From NCBI RefSeq assembly GCF_001458775.1, contig NZ_CZPZ01000009.1, positions 42,272 to 106,271 of the forward strand: a DNA stretch of 64,000 nucleotides, written 5' to 3'. Below are positions 34,186 through 40,982 of this stretch, one piece after another (position 1 is the first letter of the stretch; each line of letters starts with the position of its first letter). Made by a program: the position numbers and the translations under genes. The stretch comes from Candidatus Nitrospira nitrificans. GTDB taxonomy: Bacteria; Nitrospirota; Nitrospiria; Nitrospirales; Nitrospiraceae. The notes under the pieces are model-generated. The model did not search any database, was not told the origin of the DNA, and was given only the letters and a program-made list of their open reading frames with translations.

Positions 34186-35097
34186 CTACCCCGGACTATG
34201 ACTCGCTCCCACTGACCGTTCCCACCGTCGCAGCCAGCGTCGGCTCTTGCGGGTGGACATGAACACATCGACCCCGGCCCAGACTTCGGCGGGGGTGCGA
34301 CCATGAAGATGCTGGTGGGGCCGGAGGTGATTGTAGACCGCCCGTGTGTGCACCAGCGCCCGGTCGAGCGAAGTGGCATCGTTGATCGTATGGTGCCGCA
34401 ACAATCGTTTGATCGGGCCGATCAGCCGCTCGACGCGGCCGTTCTTCCACGGGCAGCCCGGCTCGCTGTGTTGCAGGCGAATGCCCAGGAGGTGCAGTGC
34501 GAAGCGGAGAGCCCGCGACGTAAACACCGCTTCGTTGTTGGTGCGCAGCATGCTCGGGCAGCCATACGGACGACACGCGGTGACGAAATGGTGCCAGATC
34601 GTCCACGACGATTTGTCCGTCAGTCGCTGGACGCACAAGCAGGCCCTGCTGGCATGATCGATGATCGCCAGCGCCAGATGCGGGCGACCAGGCGTATCAG
34701 TCTTGGTCAGCAAGTCCATCCCCCAGATGAGATTGCGCGGCACCGGACGTGGCACGCGATGCTTCAGTTTTCGGCGCAGGTACAGGATGGTGTACTGCTG
34801 GCGGCGCATGGTGTCGGCGACGTAGGTTTTGCCGACGGTCATCTGCCGACGGACCGCGAATCGCCGGTTGAAGGTGTGCATGATCGTGCGGCAGCCTGCA
34901 TGGGGCATGAGGGCTTTGAGCCGAACGATCTCGTCTCGCACCCAGCGCGGTTTGGGCGGCGCATGGGGCCGGTCGGTAGGGCCGCCGGTGCGGGGACTGG
35001 ACCAGGAGGTCCGTGGTCGAGGCTGTCTCCGTCGACGCAGCCAGTGCCACAGCCCACTACACCATCGAACGAACCAGCGCAGCCCCTGCAGCAGCAT
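34186..35097 (-). CDS. IS transposase with integrase core (DDE), probably inactive
   Basis: A 303-aa transposase-like protein with the rve fold: first Asp in IWGMDLLTKT (about 120-129), then a region that should contain the second Asp, then Glu in NGRVERLIGPIK (about 237-248). The expected RTDNEAVF is here RTNNEAVF (34531-34554 in reverse), so the second catalytic Asp appears changed to Asn; a single G to A would do that. The N-terminal 70 residues are Arg-rich. Start chosen at MLLQGLRWF; the frame is open 126 nt further. The element sits among broken genes and is probably an old, inactive IS. Confidence 0.85.
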   Translation of the reverse strand: MLLQGLRWFVRWCSGLWHWLRRRRQPRPRTSWSSPRTGGPTDRPHAPPKPRWVRDEIVRLKALMPHAGCRTIMHTFNRRFAVRRQMTVGKTYVADTMRRQQYTILYLRRKLKHRVPRPVPRNLIWGMDLLTKTDTPGRPHLALAIIDHASRACLCVQRLTDKSSWTIWHHFVTACRPYGCPSMLRTNNEAVFTSRALRFALHLLGIRLQHSEPGCPWKNGRVERLIGPIKRLLRHHTINDATSLDRALVHTRAVYNHLRPHQHLHGRTPAEVWAGVDVFMSTRKSRRWLRRWERSVGASHSPG

Positions 35098-35182
35098 AGT
35101 CCTCGCGCGATCTCGTGGATGAACGAACGGATGGCAATGTGATGACGAGTACATAGCACAGTGGCTTCGGTGTTTCTTTACC

Positions 35183-35520
35183 ATGGCGCTCGGCCTCACA
35201 CTGCTGCAGCCAGTGCCGACCATCGCCGATCAAGCCCAATACATCTACGACGACCTGGGTCGGCTGTCGCAGATGATCGACGGGCAGGGGAATGTCGCGA
35301 CGTATACGTATGACGCCGTCGGCAATCTGCTGTCCATCACGCGCAATACCGGTGGTGTCGGCGCGCCGACGATCACGGCCTTTACCCCGCGAACCCCGGC
35401 AATGCGGGGGCCTCCATCAATGTCTCCCTGACCGGCACGATCTGACCGGGGCGTCGCTGGCCACGAGCAATCCCGGCATCCTCGTCCGGAATGTGGTGAC
35501 GACCCCGACACTGCGCAATG
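35183..35520 (+). pseudogene. YD-repeat (RHS-type) protein fragment 1
   Basis: The frame begins with a signal-like leader (MALGLTLLQPVPTIADQA) and a clear YD-repeat: AQYIYDDLGRLSQMIDGQGN, then VATYTYDAVGNLLSITRNTG, then GVGAPTITAFTP. After the repeat the frame breaks: the continuation NPGNAGASINVSLTGT is found in another frame (about 35392-35442) and VRNVVTTPTL in a third. That tail looks like an IPT/TIG-type beta domain. So this is the start of a surface YD-repeat protein broken by at least one indel and cut short. It shares its repeat with the fragment at 36174-36443. Confidence 0.7.
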
Positions 35521-35521
35521 G

Positions 35522-35911
35522 TTGACATACAAGAAGCTGACTCGTAGGCTGTCTCCAGGAACGCACGTAGTGCCTCAGATATCCCTTGCACATAGGTCAC
35601 GATCGACATTCAAGACCGGTCGGTCTCTGAGCCGCTACTTGACCCTGCTACGTCGGCAGTTGCCGGTGCTTCGGAAGCAATACCACATCCACTCGCTTGG
35701 TGTGTTCGGCTCTTATATTCACGGTACCCAAAAGCACGACAGCGACCTCGATCTTCTGGTGGAATTCACGCAGGAACCAAGCCTGTTCGAGTTCATCGAG
35801 CTTGAAGATCGTCTGTCCGTACTTCTGAGAGTCAAAGTGGATCTTGTGATGAAGAACACCCTTAAGCCCATGATCGGACGGCAGATCCTCAAAGAGGTTG
35901 TGGGTCTGTGA
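35522..35911 (+). CDS. MNT-type nucleotidyltransferase (antitoxin of HEPN/MNT module)
   Basis: The C-terminal 90 residues are a minimal nucleotidyltransferase: LGVFGSYIHGTQ (about 59-70, GS motif) and the acidic pair in HDSDLDLLVEF (about 72-82), then the usual helical end LEDRLSVLLRVKVDLVMKNT. In MNT/HEPN modules this protein AMPylates and silences the HEPN RNase. The first 38 or so residues (TRRLSPGTHVVPQISLAHRS) are not family-like, so the real start may be TTG 35639, or the original start was lost when the region rearranged. It is directly followed by a HEPN fragment. Confidence 0.75.
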   Translation: MTYKKLTRRLSPGTHVVPQISLAHRSRSTFKTGRSLSRYLTLLRRQLPVLRKQYHIHSLGVFGSYIHGTQKHDSDLDLLVEFTQEPSLFEFIELEDRLSVLLRVKVDLVMKNTLKPMIGRQILKEVVGL

Positions 35912-36124
35912 TTGGTAAGCGACAAGCTAATCCATGAATACTTCGGTGTGAACTATCAGGTGCTTTGGAAGACCCTTCAAACGGATATTCCTCGCTTGCA
36001 GTTACAGATCGCCAAAGTCTTGAAACAGGAATCCAAGAAGGCTCGCAGCACCCAGACGAAAAAGAATGCGATCAGAGAGAAGAAAAGTGGGCAGGCAGCA
36101 CTTCGGGTGCATGCTCTGACGTAA
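35912..36124 (+). pseudogene. C-terminal stump of HEPN (DUF86-type) toxin
   Basis: Starting right after the MNT stop codon, the frame reads SDKLIHEYFGVNYQVLWKTL and QTDIPRLQLQIAKVLKQ, which is the C-terminal third of a DUF86 HEPN RNase toxin (normal form: RDKLIHxYFGVDxxxVW). The first 70 or so residues are missing, and the Arg of the R-x4-H active site is Ser at the junction. The remaining 30 residues (KKARSTQTKKNAIREKKS) look unrelated. An internal deletion between antitoxin and toxin explains the arrangement. Confidence 0.72.
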
Positions 36125-36173
36125 TGGGTTCTAGCAGGGAAAGGGACTTCTCATCAGAGATAAAAGACTGGGG

Positions 36174-36443
36174 ATGAAGCAGATGACGTTGACCAAAGTC
36201 TTGTCGCTTGTGACCTGCGTGCTGATGCTCAGTGTGTTCGTCTCCACACAGATGATCACTGACCAAGCCTAACACATCTACAGCGACCTGGGCTGGCTGT
36301 CGCACGTGATCGGCGAGCAGGGCTATGTCGCGACGTACCAGTACGACGCAGTCGGCAATCTGTTGTCCCTCACCCGCAACACGGGTGGGGTGGGTGCCCC
36401 GATTACTGTCATCGCGATGTTTCAGATTCTCTCCGGATGGTGA
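36174..36443 (+). pseudogene. YD-repeat (RHS-type) protein fragment 2
   Basis: A signal peptide (MKQMTLTKVLSLVTCVLMLS) is followed at residue 33 by an in-frame TAA (36270-36272), after which the same frame continues with HIYSDLGWLSHVIGEQGYVA and TYQYDAVGNLLSLTRNTG and GVGAPITVIAMF, then ends. It is the same leader and YD-repeat as fragment 1, about 930 bp away, and also broken. The two copies flank the MNT/HEPN remnant. The frame ends about 160 nt before the pgi start. Confidence 0.7.
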
Positions 36444-36605
36444 TGTCTCCCGCTTGTCAGATGGGTCCCTCACCCCTTCACACACCGCACATTCGTCTGT
36501 ATGCAAGGACACGAAGAAGCGTTGCCTTTTCTACGTGAGCTCCATAAGATACGGTCTCATTACCCACCGGCTCCGCCACAGGAACTCCGTCGAAGAGGAA
36601 GGCCT

Positions 36606-38303
36606 ATGTCTATGCGGTTGAGTGACAAGCTTCCGGCATTGTTCCAGTCCACTGTCAATCCCGTTCTCGATGCTCTGAATCAGGCTCAGGTCATTGAGCG
36701 GCTGTGGGCCAAGGACCATCGTGTTTGGAAACCCGATCCAAAGGAAATCACAGACCGGCTGGGCTGGTTGACGGTGCAGGACCAGATGCGTCAACAGCTG
36801 GGACAACTGCAAGGCTGTGTCACCGGCGCAAAGGGTCTAAACATCAAGGATGTCGTGCTCCTGGGCATGGGAGGCAGCAGTCTTGGGCCGGAAGTGTTCC
36901 GTACCGTGTTTGGATCGCAGAAGGGCTTCCCGCGTTTGTGGGTTCTTGACTCGACCATTCCTGGCTGGGTTCGGCAGGTCACAAAGGCTATTTCCCCGAC
37001 GCGGACTCTCTTTCTCGTGGCCAGCAAGTCCGGGGGCACCATCGAAGTGATGTCGCTCTTCGCGCATTTTTGGAACGTGGTGACGAAGGCCAAGGGAAAT
37101 CATGGAGGAAAGCAGTTTGTCGCGATCACTGACCCAGGCACGGGCTTGGAGAAGATGGCGCGGGACTATGGATTTGGAGAGATCTTTACCAACCCGGCTG
37201 ATATCGGTGGACGCTATTCTGTGCTCTCTCTGTTCGGTCTTGTTCCTGCCGCGCTCCTTGGCGTCGATATTGTTAAGCTCTTGGATCGGGCAGTCGATAT
37301 GGCGGAACAATGTCGCCAGCAAAAAGCCGTCGAGACTAATCCGGGAGCCTATCTAGGCGCAGCCATGGGCAGTCTTGCCAAGACTGGACGTAATAAGGTG
37401 ACGGTCATTGCGTCACCGTCGCTCGCGACGTTCGGGCTCTGGGTCGAGCAACTTCTTGCTGAAAGCACGGGCAAAGAAGGTACAGGCCTCATCCCCGTCG
37501 CACGGGAACCAGTCTTGAGGCCACGAGCCTATGGAACCGACCGCTTCTTTGTCTATCTCAAACTCAAAGGAGACAAGAATCTGGCGCTGGATCACGCGGT
37601 TCACGCGCTCGTCAAAGCTGAACATCCGGTTCTCCAGTTCAATCTTCGCGATCGGTACGACTTGGGGGCGGAATTTTTCCGGTGGGAGTTTGCGACGGCG
37701 ATCGCCGGACACGTACTCGGTATTCACCCGTTCGACCAACCGAATGTCCAGGAGAGCAAAGACAACACGAATCGAGTGCTCGAAACTTTCCAGTCGACGG
37801 GGCGGCTACCAGAGCAAGCGAGCAGCCAACCTAAAGAAGCCGCGACAGATTTGTCTCGTCTGCTTCAGCCTGGAACCTATGTGTCCGTGCTTGGGTACAC
37901 AACGCCGTCGCGCCCACTCGAAGCAGCCGTCGGGCGTCTCCGCCGAGCCCTCATGTCAAAACACCGAGTGGCGACGACATTTGGCTACGGGCCGCGCTAT
38001 CTGCATTCCACGGGACAACTCCACAAGGGCGGTCCCGATACCGGTGTCTTCCTGGAGTTAGTGGACCGGATGGCGCCCGACATGCCGATTCCCGGAAAGC
38101 CGTTCTCGTTTGGAACATTGGCGAATGCGCAAGCAACCGGTGACATAGAATCACTCCGCGCACACCAGCGTCAGGCTGTTCGTGTTCAATTAGGCCGTGA
38201 CCAAGCCGCCACGGTGAACGCCATCGCAGCGGCGTTAGCGGGGGCAGCATCATCCGGACGTCGTACAGCCTCAAAGAAACGTCGTAAGGTCGTTCGCCGC
38301 TGA
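36606..38303 (+). CDS. pgi: Glucose-6-phosphate isomerase
   Basis: A 565-aa enzyme that interconverts glucose-6-phosphate and fructose-6-phosphate. The first sugar-isomerase domain has VVLLGMGGSSLGPEVF (about 83-98), and SKSGGTIEVMSLF (about 142-154) is the phosphate-binding motif; the second domain has the expected GHVLGIHPFDQPNVQESKD segment (about 368-386). It is longer than many PGIs, with an extra C-terminal part ending in a Lys/Arg-rich tail (ASSGRRTASKKRRK). Start chosen at ATG 36606 with GAGGAAGG 4-5 nt upstream; the frame is open 105 nt earlier through remnant sequence. First gene of a four-gene sugar operon; the next start is 1 nt after its stop. Confidence 0.94.
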   Translation: MSMRLSDKLPALFQSTVNPVLDALNQAQVIERLWAKDHRVWKPDPKEITDRLGWLTVQDQMRQQLGQLQGCVTGAKGLNIKDVVLLGMGGSSLGPEVFRTVFGSQKGFPRLWVLDSTIPGWVRQVTKAISPTRTLFLVASKSGGTIEVMSLFAHFWNVVTKAKGNHGGKQFVAITDPGTGLEKMARDYGFGEIFTNPADIGGRYSVLSLFGLVPAALLGVDIVKLLDRAVDMAEQCRQQKAVETNPGAYLGAAMGSLAKTGRNKVTVIASPSLATFGLWVEQLLAESTGKEGTGLIPVAREPVLRPRAYGTDRFFVYLKLKGDKNLALDHAVHALVKAEHPVLQFNLRDRYDLGAEFFRWEFATAIAGHVLGIHPFDQPNVQESKDNTNRVLETFQSTGRLPEQASSQPKEAATDLSRLLQPGTYVSVLGYTTPSRPLEAAVGRLRRALMSKHRVATTFGYGPRYLHSTGQLHKGGPDTGVFLELVDRMAPDMPIPGKPFSFGTLANAQATGDIESLRAHQRQAVRVQLGRDQAATVNAIAAALAGAASSGRRTASKKRRKVVRR

Positions 38304-38304
38304 T

Positions 38305-39081
38305 ATGCCCGTCATCCCGGACATCCGCATCGCAGCCGACCTGCATGAATGGTCGCAGGAGGCTGCGGCTTTCATTATCTCGCTCGGTGAGCAAGCCATT
38401 CGGTCTAAGGGTCGGTTCCTCATGGCCCTCTCCGGAGGATCCACCCCCAAGGCGCTCTACCAGGTCCTGGCCGTTCCCGAGTGGAAGGCACGGCTTGATT
38501 GGTCACGTATTGTTTTCTTGTTCGGTGACGAACGCTGCACCCCGCCTGACCATCCGGAAAGCAATTTCAAGATGGCTCATACCTCGCTGTTTCAACCGCT
38601 CAACGTTCACCCAGATCACATTTATCGGATGAAAGGTGAATATGCAGACCCAACGGCTGCCGCTCAAGAGTATGAGGAGACCATTCGAGGACTGACCCAA
38701 AGTCCTCCACCAACCGTGCCGCTCATTGATCTCGTCCTGCTCGGCCTCGGAGACGATGGACATACCGCATCGCTCTTTCCCGGAACGGCAGCCCTGCGGG
38801 AAGACAATAGGATCGTCACGGTGGGCCATGCGCCCACTGGCGTCAAGTCTCGCCTGACATTGACTCTAGGTGTCCTGAATCATGCAGCTGTGGTACTGTT
38901 CCTCGTGACGGGCTCGGGTAAAGCAGAGATGGTTCGCAGGGTTCTCCAGCAGGAGTCTGAGGCGGATCGGTCTTTGCCGGCGGCGAGGATATCGCCGGAA
39001 TCTGGTCGACTTGTGTGGATGCTCGATCACTCGGCCGCACAACAGCTGAAGACGATGCCGTCACATCGAGGGAAGTCATGA
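38305..39081 (+). CDS. pgl: 6-phosphogluconolactonase
   Basis: A 258-aa DevB/SOL-type enzyme hydrolysing 6-phosphogluconolactone in the oxidative pentose-phosphate pathway. Signature blocks: MALSGGSTPKALYQVLA (about 41-57), FGDERCTPPDHPESNFKM (about 73-90) and LGLGDDGHTASLFPGT (about 147-162). Length is normal. It begins 1 nt after the pgi stop and overlaps the glucokinase start by 4 nt (ATGA), so translation of the set is coupled. No glucose-6-phosphate dehydrogenase (zwf) gene is next to it here. Confidence 0.95.
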   Translation: MPVIPDIRIAADLHEWSQEAAAFIISLGEQAIRSKGRFLMALSGGSTPKALYQVLAVPEWKARLDWSRIVFLFGDERCTPPDHPESNFKMAHTSLFQPLNVHPDHIYRMKGEYADPTAAAQEYEETIRGLTQSPPPTVPLIDLVLLGLGDDGHTASLFPGTAALREDNRIVTVGHAPTGVKSRLTLTLGVLNHAAVVLFLVTGSGKAEMVRRVLQQESEADRSLPAARISPESGRLVWMLDHSAAQQLKTMPSHRGKS

Positions 39082-40148
39082 TTCTCGCCGGGGACATCGG
39101 AGGAACGAAAACCAACCTGGCGCTCTACGATTGGACCGCCGAGCGAGTAGAACCGCTGCGCCTGGAAAGTTTTCACAGCGGTGATTACACATCGCTGGAA
39201 GACATTCTCGTCGAGTTTCTCGCACCACCCAGACCGCCGTCCCGAGCAGACTCATTGGAGACCGAGGAAGGGAGCCAGAGTCAACAGGCTGAAGAGCGCC
39301 CTGCTGAATCCATGAAGCTGACGGCTGCCTGTTTCGGCATAGCGGGGCCGGTTATTGATAATCGGTGCCAAACAACGAATCTCCCATGGATTGTCGACGG
39401 ATCAACTATCGCCAAACAGTTCGAGATCCCACGCGTACAGTTGTTGAACGACCTGGAAGCCACCGCCTACGGAGTTCTGTGGTTACGCTCCGACGAACTG
39501 GAAGTGTTGAATGCAGGCCATCCCCCGAAAAAACGACAAGCCCTTGCGCTGATCGCCGCCGGTACGGGACTGGGGGAAGCCATCCTGTTTTGGGACGGAA
39601 AATCCTATCGCCCGATGCCGTCAGAGGGGGGCCATGCGGATTTCGCACCGAACAATGACCAGGAAATGGATTTGCTTCGCTATTTACGAGGGCAATATCT
39701 CCATGTGAGCTACGAGCGGATCTTGTCCGGACCAGGTTTACATGCCGTGTATGAGTTCTTGCGCGACACCAAAAAGAATGAGCCGACATGGCTGGCGGAA
39801 AAAATCAAGGTCGGCAATCCGGCGGCGGAAATTGCCCAAGCAGGTCTGCAAGGTCAAGCCGAGATTGCTAAGCAAGCATTGGAACTCTTTGCGACGATTT
39901 ATGGAGCGGAAGCCGGGAACCTTGCGTTGAAGGCCCTCTCGCTCGATGGAGTGTATGTGGGCGGCGGCATCGCCCCGAAACTCATCACGAAACTTCAAGA
40001 TGGCGCATTCATGAAAGCCTTCACCAATAAAGGCCGGTATAAGCGCTTGATGACTCACATCCCTGTGAAGGTCATCATGAATCAGCAGACGGCTCTGCTC
40101 GGTGCCGCATCTGTTGCGGCAGCCCTCTCGCTCGCGTCCATGCCATGA
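39078..40148 (+). CDS. glk: Glucokinase
   Basis: A 356-aa ROK/glucokinase-family protein that phosphorylates glucose with ATP. The first phosphate-binding motif GDIGGTKTNLALYDW begins at residue 5, sugar-binding segment LNDLEATAYGV is near 131-141, LIAAGTGLGEAILFW (about 165-179) is the phosphate-2 motif, and the C-terminal adenosine motif is VYVGGGIAPKLI. An insert of about 25 residues (PPRPPSRADSLETEEGSQSQ) near 56-75 is unusual. The start ATG overlaps the pgl stop (ATGA). Its stop overlaps the next gene in the same way. Confidence 0.93.
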   Translation: MILAGDIGGTKTNLALYDWTAERVEPLRLESFHSGDYTSLEDILVEFLAPPRPPSRADSLETEEGSQSQQAEERPAESMKLTAACFGIAGPVIDNRCQTTNLPWIVDGSTIAKQFEIPRVQLLNDLEATAYGVLWLRSDELEVLNAGHPPKKRQALALIAAGTGLGEAILFWDGKSYRPMPSEGGHADFAPNNDQEMDLLRYLRGQYLHVSYERILSGPGLHAVYEFLRDTKKNEPTWLAEKIKVGNPAAEIAQAGLQGQAEIAKQALELFATIYGAEAGNLALKALSLDGVYVGGGIAPKLITKLQDGAFMKAFTNKGRYKRLMTHIPVKVIMNQQTALLGAASVAAALSLASMP

Positions 40149-40843
40149 CTTCGGTCAATCTCGATCATCTCAAAAAAGCGGCTGCCTTAAAAGCGAGTGA
40201 ATTCGTCCGCAACGGCATGGTCGTCGGCCTGGGGACAGGATCCACGGCAAAACATCTTCTGGTGGCGCTCGGAGAGCAGGTCAGGGCCGGCATGAAGTTG
40301 CGAGGTGTGCCGACGTCGCAAGAGACTGCCGCCCTCGCCATGCAGGCCGGCATCCCGCTTATCGACTCGGAAAATCGATGGGACATTGATGTGGCGATCG
40401 ACGGGGCCGATCAGGTCGATCCCCGTTTCAATCTGATCAAGGGTGGGGGAGGGGCGCTCTTAAAAGAAAAGATCGTGGCCGCCTCGGCGAAACAATTTAT
40501 CGTCATGGTCGACCACACCAAACAGGTCTCGGTGCTTGGAGGGGTCTTCCCGCTTCCTATCGAGGTCATTCCTTTTGGGTGGGGCAATACCGCGCGAGCG
40601 ATTGAAGCCATGACCAAAAGCCGTGCGGTGCTTAGAGAGCGCAACGGGGCTCCGTTTACAACCGAGGCTGGGAACCTGATCGTTGATGTGCATATCGATC
40701 ACATCAGTCAGCCGAGTGAACTGGAAACAGCATTGAATCTCATCCCCGGTGTCGTGGAAACGGGGCTCTTTGTCGGTCGAACGGACGTGTTGATCGTCGG
40801 CACGCCCCAGGGCGTTCACACTCTCCATGCTCCCGAGGCATGA
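40145..40843 (+). CDS. rpiA: Ribose-5-phosphate isomerase A
   Basis: A 232-aa RpiA that interconverts ribose-5-phosphate and ribulose-5-phosphate. Motifs: VGLGTGSTAKHLLVAL (about 28-43), DVAIDGADQVDPRFNLIKGGG (about 82-102; a catalytic Asp lies here) and LLKEKIVAASAKQFIVMVD. Length is normal. It overlaps the glucokinase stop by 4 nt and ends the sugar operon; the open frame of the following aminopeptidase overlaps its end. In Nitrospira, RpiA also serves nucleotide and pentose supply. Confidence 0.95.
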   Translation: MTSVNLDHLKKAAALKASEFVRNGMVVGLGTGSTAKHLLVALGEQVRAGMKLRGVPTSQETAALAMQAGIPLIDSENRWDIDVAIDGADQVDPRFNLIKGGGGALLKEKIVAASAKQFIVMVDHTKQVSVLGGVFPLPIEVIPFGWGNTARAIEAMTKSRAVLRERNGAPFTTEAGNLIVDVHIDHISQPSELETALNLIPGVVETGLFVGRTDVLIVGTPQGVHTLHAPEA

Positions 40844-40982
40844 GCCCTTACTCAGCAGACGAGAGCTTCTACGGGTCCTTGGTCGACGGACTCGCTTCCT
40901 TCTGACCGTCCCAATAGCGTATACACTCGTACCATTCGATTTCACAGACGCTTCAATAACGACGAGACCCCAAGGTGAAGAC

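Noticed and set aside
34303..35142. Plus-strand 279-aa frame across the transposase
   Set aside because: Antisense shadow of the transposase, with composition caused by Arg-rich codons on the other strand.
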